Source: Tabrizicola sp.
Lineage (GTDB): Bacteria > Pseudomonadota > Alphaproteobacteria > Rhodobacterales > Rhodobacteraceae
Reading direction: 5' to 3'
Length of the DNA stretch: 41,833 nt
NCBI RefSeq assembly: GCF_016792905.1
Contig: NZ_JAEULP010000018.1
Span: 1-41,833 of the forward strand
Shown here in pieces: positions 40,976-41,833 of the stretch. Position numbers and translations under genes: made by a program. A model generated the notes under the pieces. It did not search any database and had not been told where the DNA came from. It saw nothing but the letters and a program-made list of their open reading frames with translations. The first letter of the stretch is position 1; each line of letters begins with the position of its first letter.

Positions 40976-41833
40976 TCAAAGCGGCGCCGGTTCCGGCTCG
41001 GGTCCGGGCTTCTTCGCCCGCCCCTTGGTCTTCGGGATCGCCGTGACCGAAGCCGAGCCCCCGCCCGACGGCGGCGCATCGGCACTGTCATCGCCGCCCA
41101 GGGGTTCCCCGGCGATAACCTTGCGGATCTCGTCGCCGGTCAGCGTCTCGTATTCCAGAAGGCCCTTGGCCAGCCTCTCCCATTCCTCGTTCTTCTCGAT
41201 CAGGATGCGCCGCGCCGTCTCATAGCCCTCGTCGATCAGGCGCTTCACTTCCTGCTCGATCAGGCGCTTGGTCTCCGCCGAAACCGAGAAGCCCCCGGTG
41301 TTCCCGGAATAGCCGTCCGCCGCCTCGGCATAGTCGATGTTGCCGACCACATCCGACATGCCCCAGCGCAGTACCATCGCGCGGGCCAGCGCAGACGCCT
41401 GCTGGATATCGCCCGACGGCCCGTTCGACACCGCGTTCTCGCCCCATTTCAGGACTTCCGCGGCCTTCCCGGCCATGGTCATCGCAATGCGCTGCTCGCA
41501 CTGGTCCTTGTGCCAGTTCAGCCGGTCCATCTCCGGCAGGCTCATCACCATGCCGAGCGCGCCGCCGCGCGGGATGATCGTCGCCTTGTAGACCGGGTCG
41601 CATTTCGGCAGCGCCATCCCGACGATGGCATGGCCGCTTTCGTGATAGGCGGTCATCTCCTTCTGGTCCTGCGTCAGCACCATCGACCGCCGCTCCGCCC
41701 CCATCATCACCTTGTCCTTGGCGGACTCGAAGTCGATCATGGTCACGAACCGCCGCCCCGCCCGCGCCGCCATCAGCGCCGCCTCGTTGACAAGGTTCAT
41801 CAGGTCAGCCCCCGAGAATCCCGGCGAGCCGCG
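40976..41833 (-). CDS. ftsH: ATP-dependent zinc metalloprotease FtsH (C-terminal part)
   Basis: The last 285 residues of FtsH; the gene continues beyond the window edge, with reading open through 41833 (RGSPGFSGADLMNLVNEAAL, the end of the AAA+ domain). The peptidase domain carries the zinc motif HESGH, PRGGALGMVMSLPE, and the third-ligand region SGDIQQAS. The tail after about residue 240 is low-complexity (PSGGGSASVTAIPKTKGRAKKPGPEPEPAPL, about 30 residues by position). FtsH degrades membrane proteins and regulators at the inner membrane. The ATPase and membrane segments lie outside the window. Confidence 0.97.
   Translation of the reverse strand, partial: RGSPGFSGADLMNLVNEAALMAARAGRRFVTMIDFESAKDKVMMGAERRSMVLTQDQKEMTAYHESGHAIVGMALPKCDPVYKATIIPRGGALGMVMSLPEMDRLNWHKDQCEQRIAMTMAGKAAEVLKWGENAVSNGPSGDIQQASALARAMVLRWGMSDVVGNIDYAEAADGYSGNTGGFSVSAETKRLIEQEVKRLIDEGYETARRILIEKNEEWERLAKGLLEYETLTGDEIRKVIAGEPLGGDDSADAPPSGGGSASVTAIPKTKGRAKKPGPEPEPAPL

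Overview
The window reads as a chromosomal segment of a high-GC alphaproteobacterium, most likely Rhodobacterales (Rhodobacter/Paracoccaceae-like). The grounds are the infA-maf-RNase E/G-yacG order, a LysE/ArgP pair, an Lhr-type helicase with PdeM, a DUF2793 phage-fibre gene, and intergenic motifs that I recall as typical of that order. Most protein genes lie on the minus strand. Many junctions are 1-8 bp stop/start overlaps, which indicates tightly packed operons.

Layout: 1-2153 holds tRNA-Phe(GAA) and the infA-maf-rng-yacG translation/RNA cluster. 2253-12162 is a catabolic island with two divergent transcription units: a minus-strand operon (ACMR fusion, SDR, MarR, crotonase, acyl-CoA dehydrogenase, thioesterase, Rid protein, 2-aminobenzoate-CoA ligase) and a plus-strand pair (crotonase, 3-hydroxyacyl-CoA dehydrogenase). 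Together they look like the aerobic CoA-dependent 'hybrid' route for anthranilate: ligation to CoA, oxygenation plus reduction of the ring, then beta-oxidation-like steps. Two adjacent 14-bp palindromes in the shared promoter are the obvious MarR operator.

12230-20387 is a sugar/surface region: a galactose-mutarotase-like protein, galE, a 1528-residue RTX protein with a predicted propeller and eight repeat modules, and UDP-glucose dehydrogenase. 20518-23375 is a two-gene phage-tail-fibre-like unit with no other phage genes. 23522-26157 carries an EamA transporter and the divergent LysE exporter/ArgP regulator pair, followed by a decayed TetR-like remnant. 26602-31029 holds yebC and a ymdB-EamA-SLC13 operon. 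31267-32073 is a secreted Sel1-repeat protein.

32261-35377 carries the helicase and PdeM nuclease of the ligase-associated DNA-repair system, without its ligase. 35396-38344 is a one-carbon cluster (fhs, chorismate mutase, folD). 38507-40890 holds MOSC, tam and corA, and the window ends inside ftsH.

Most genes are recognisable housekeeping or catabolic families. The best leads are details: the tandem operator, a crotonase lacking both hydratase glutamates, a Rid protein lacking the canonical arginine, a 978-bp duplication inside the RTX gene, the orphan fibre pair beside capsule-precursor genes, and a palindromic repeat inside a coding N-terminus. I found no strong evidence of a wholly new system.
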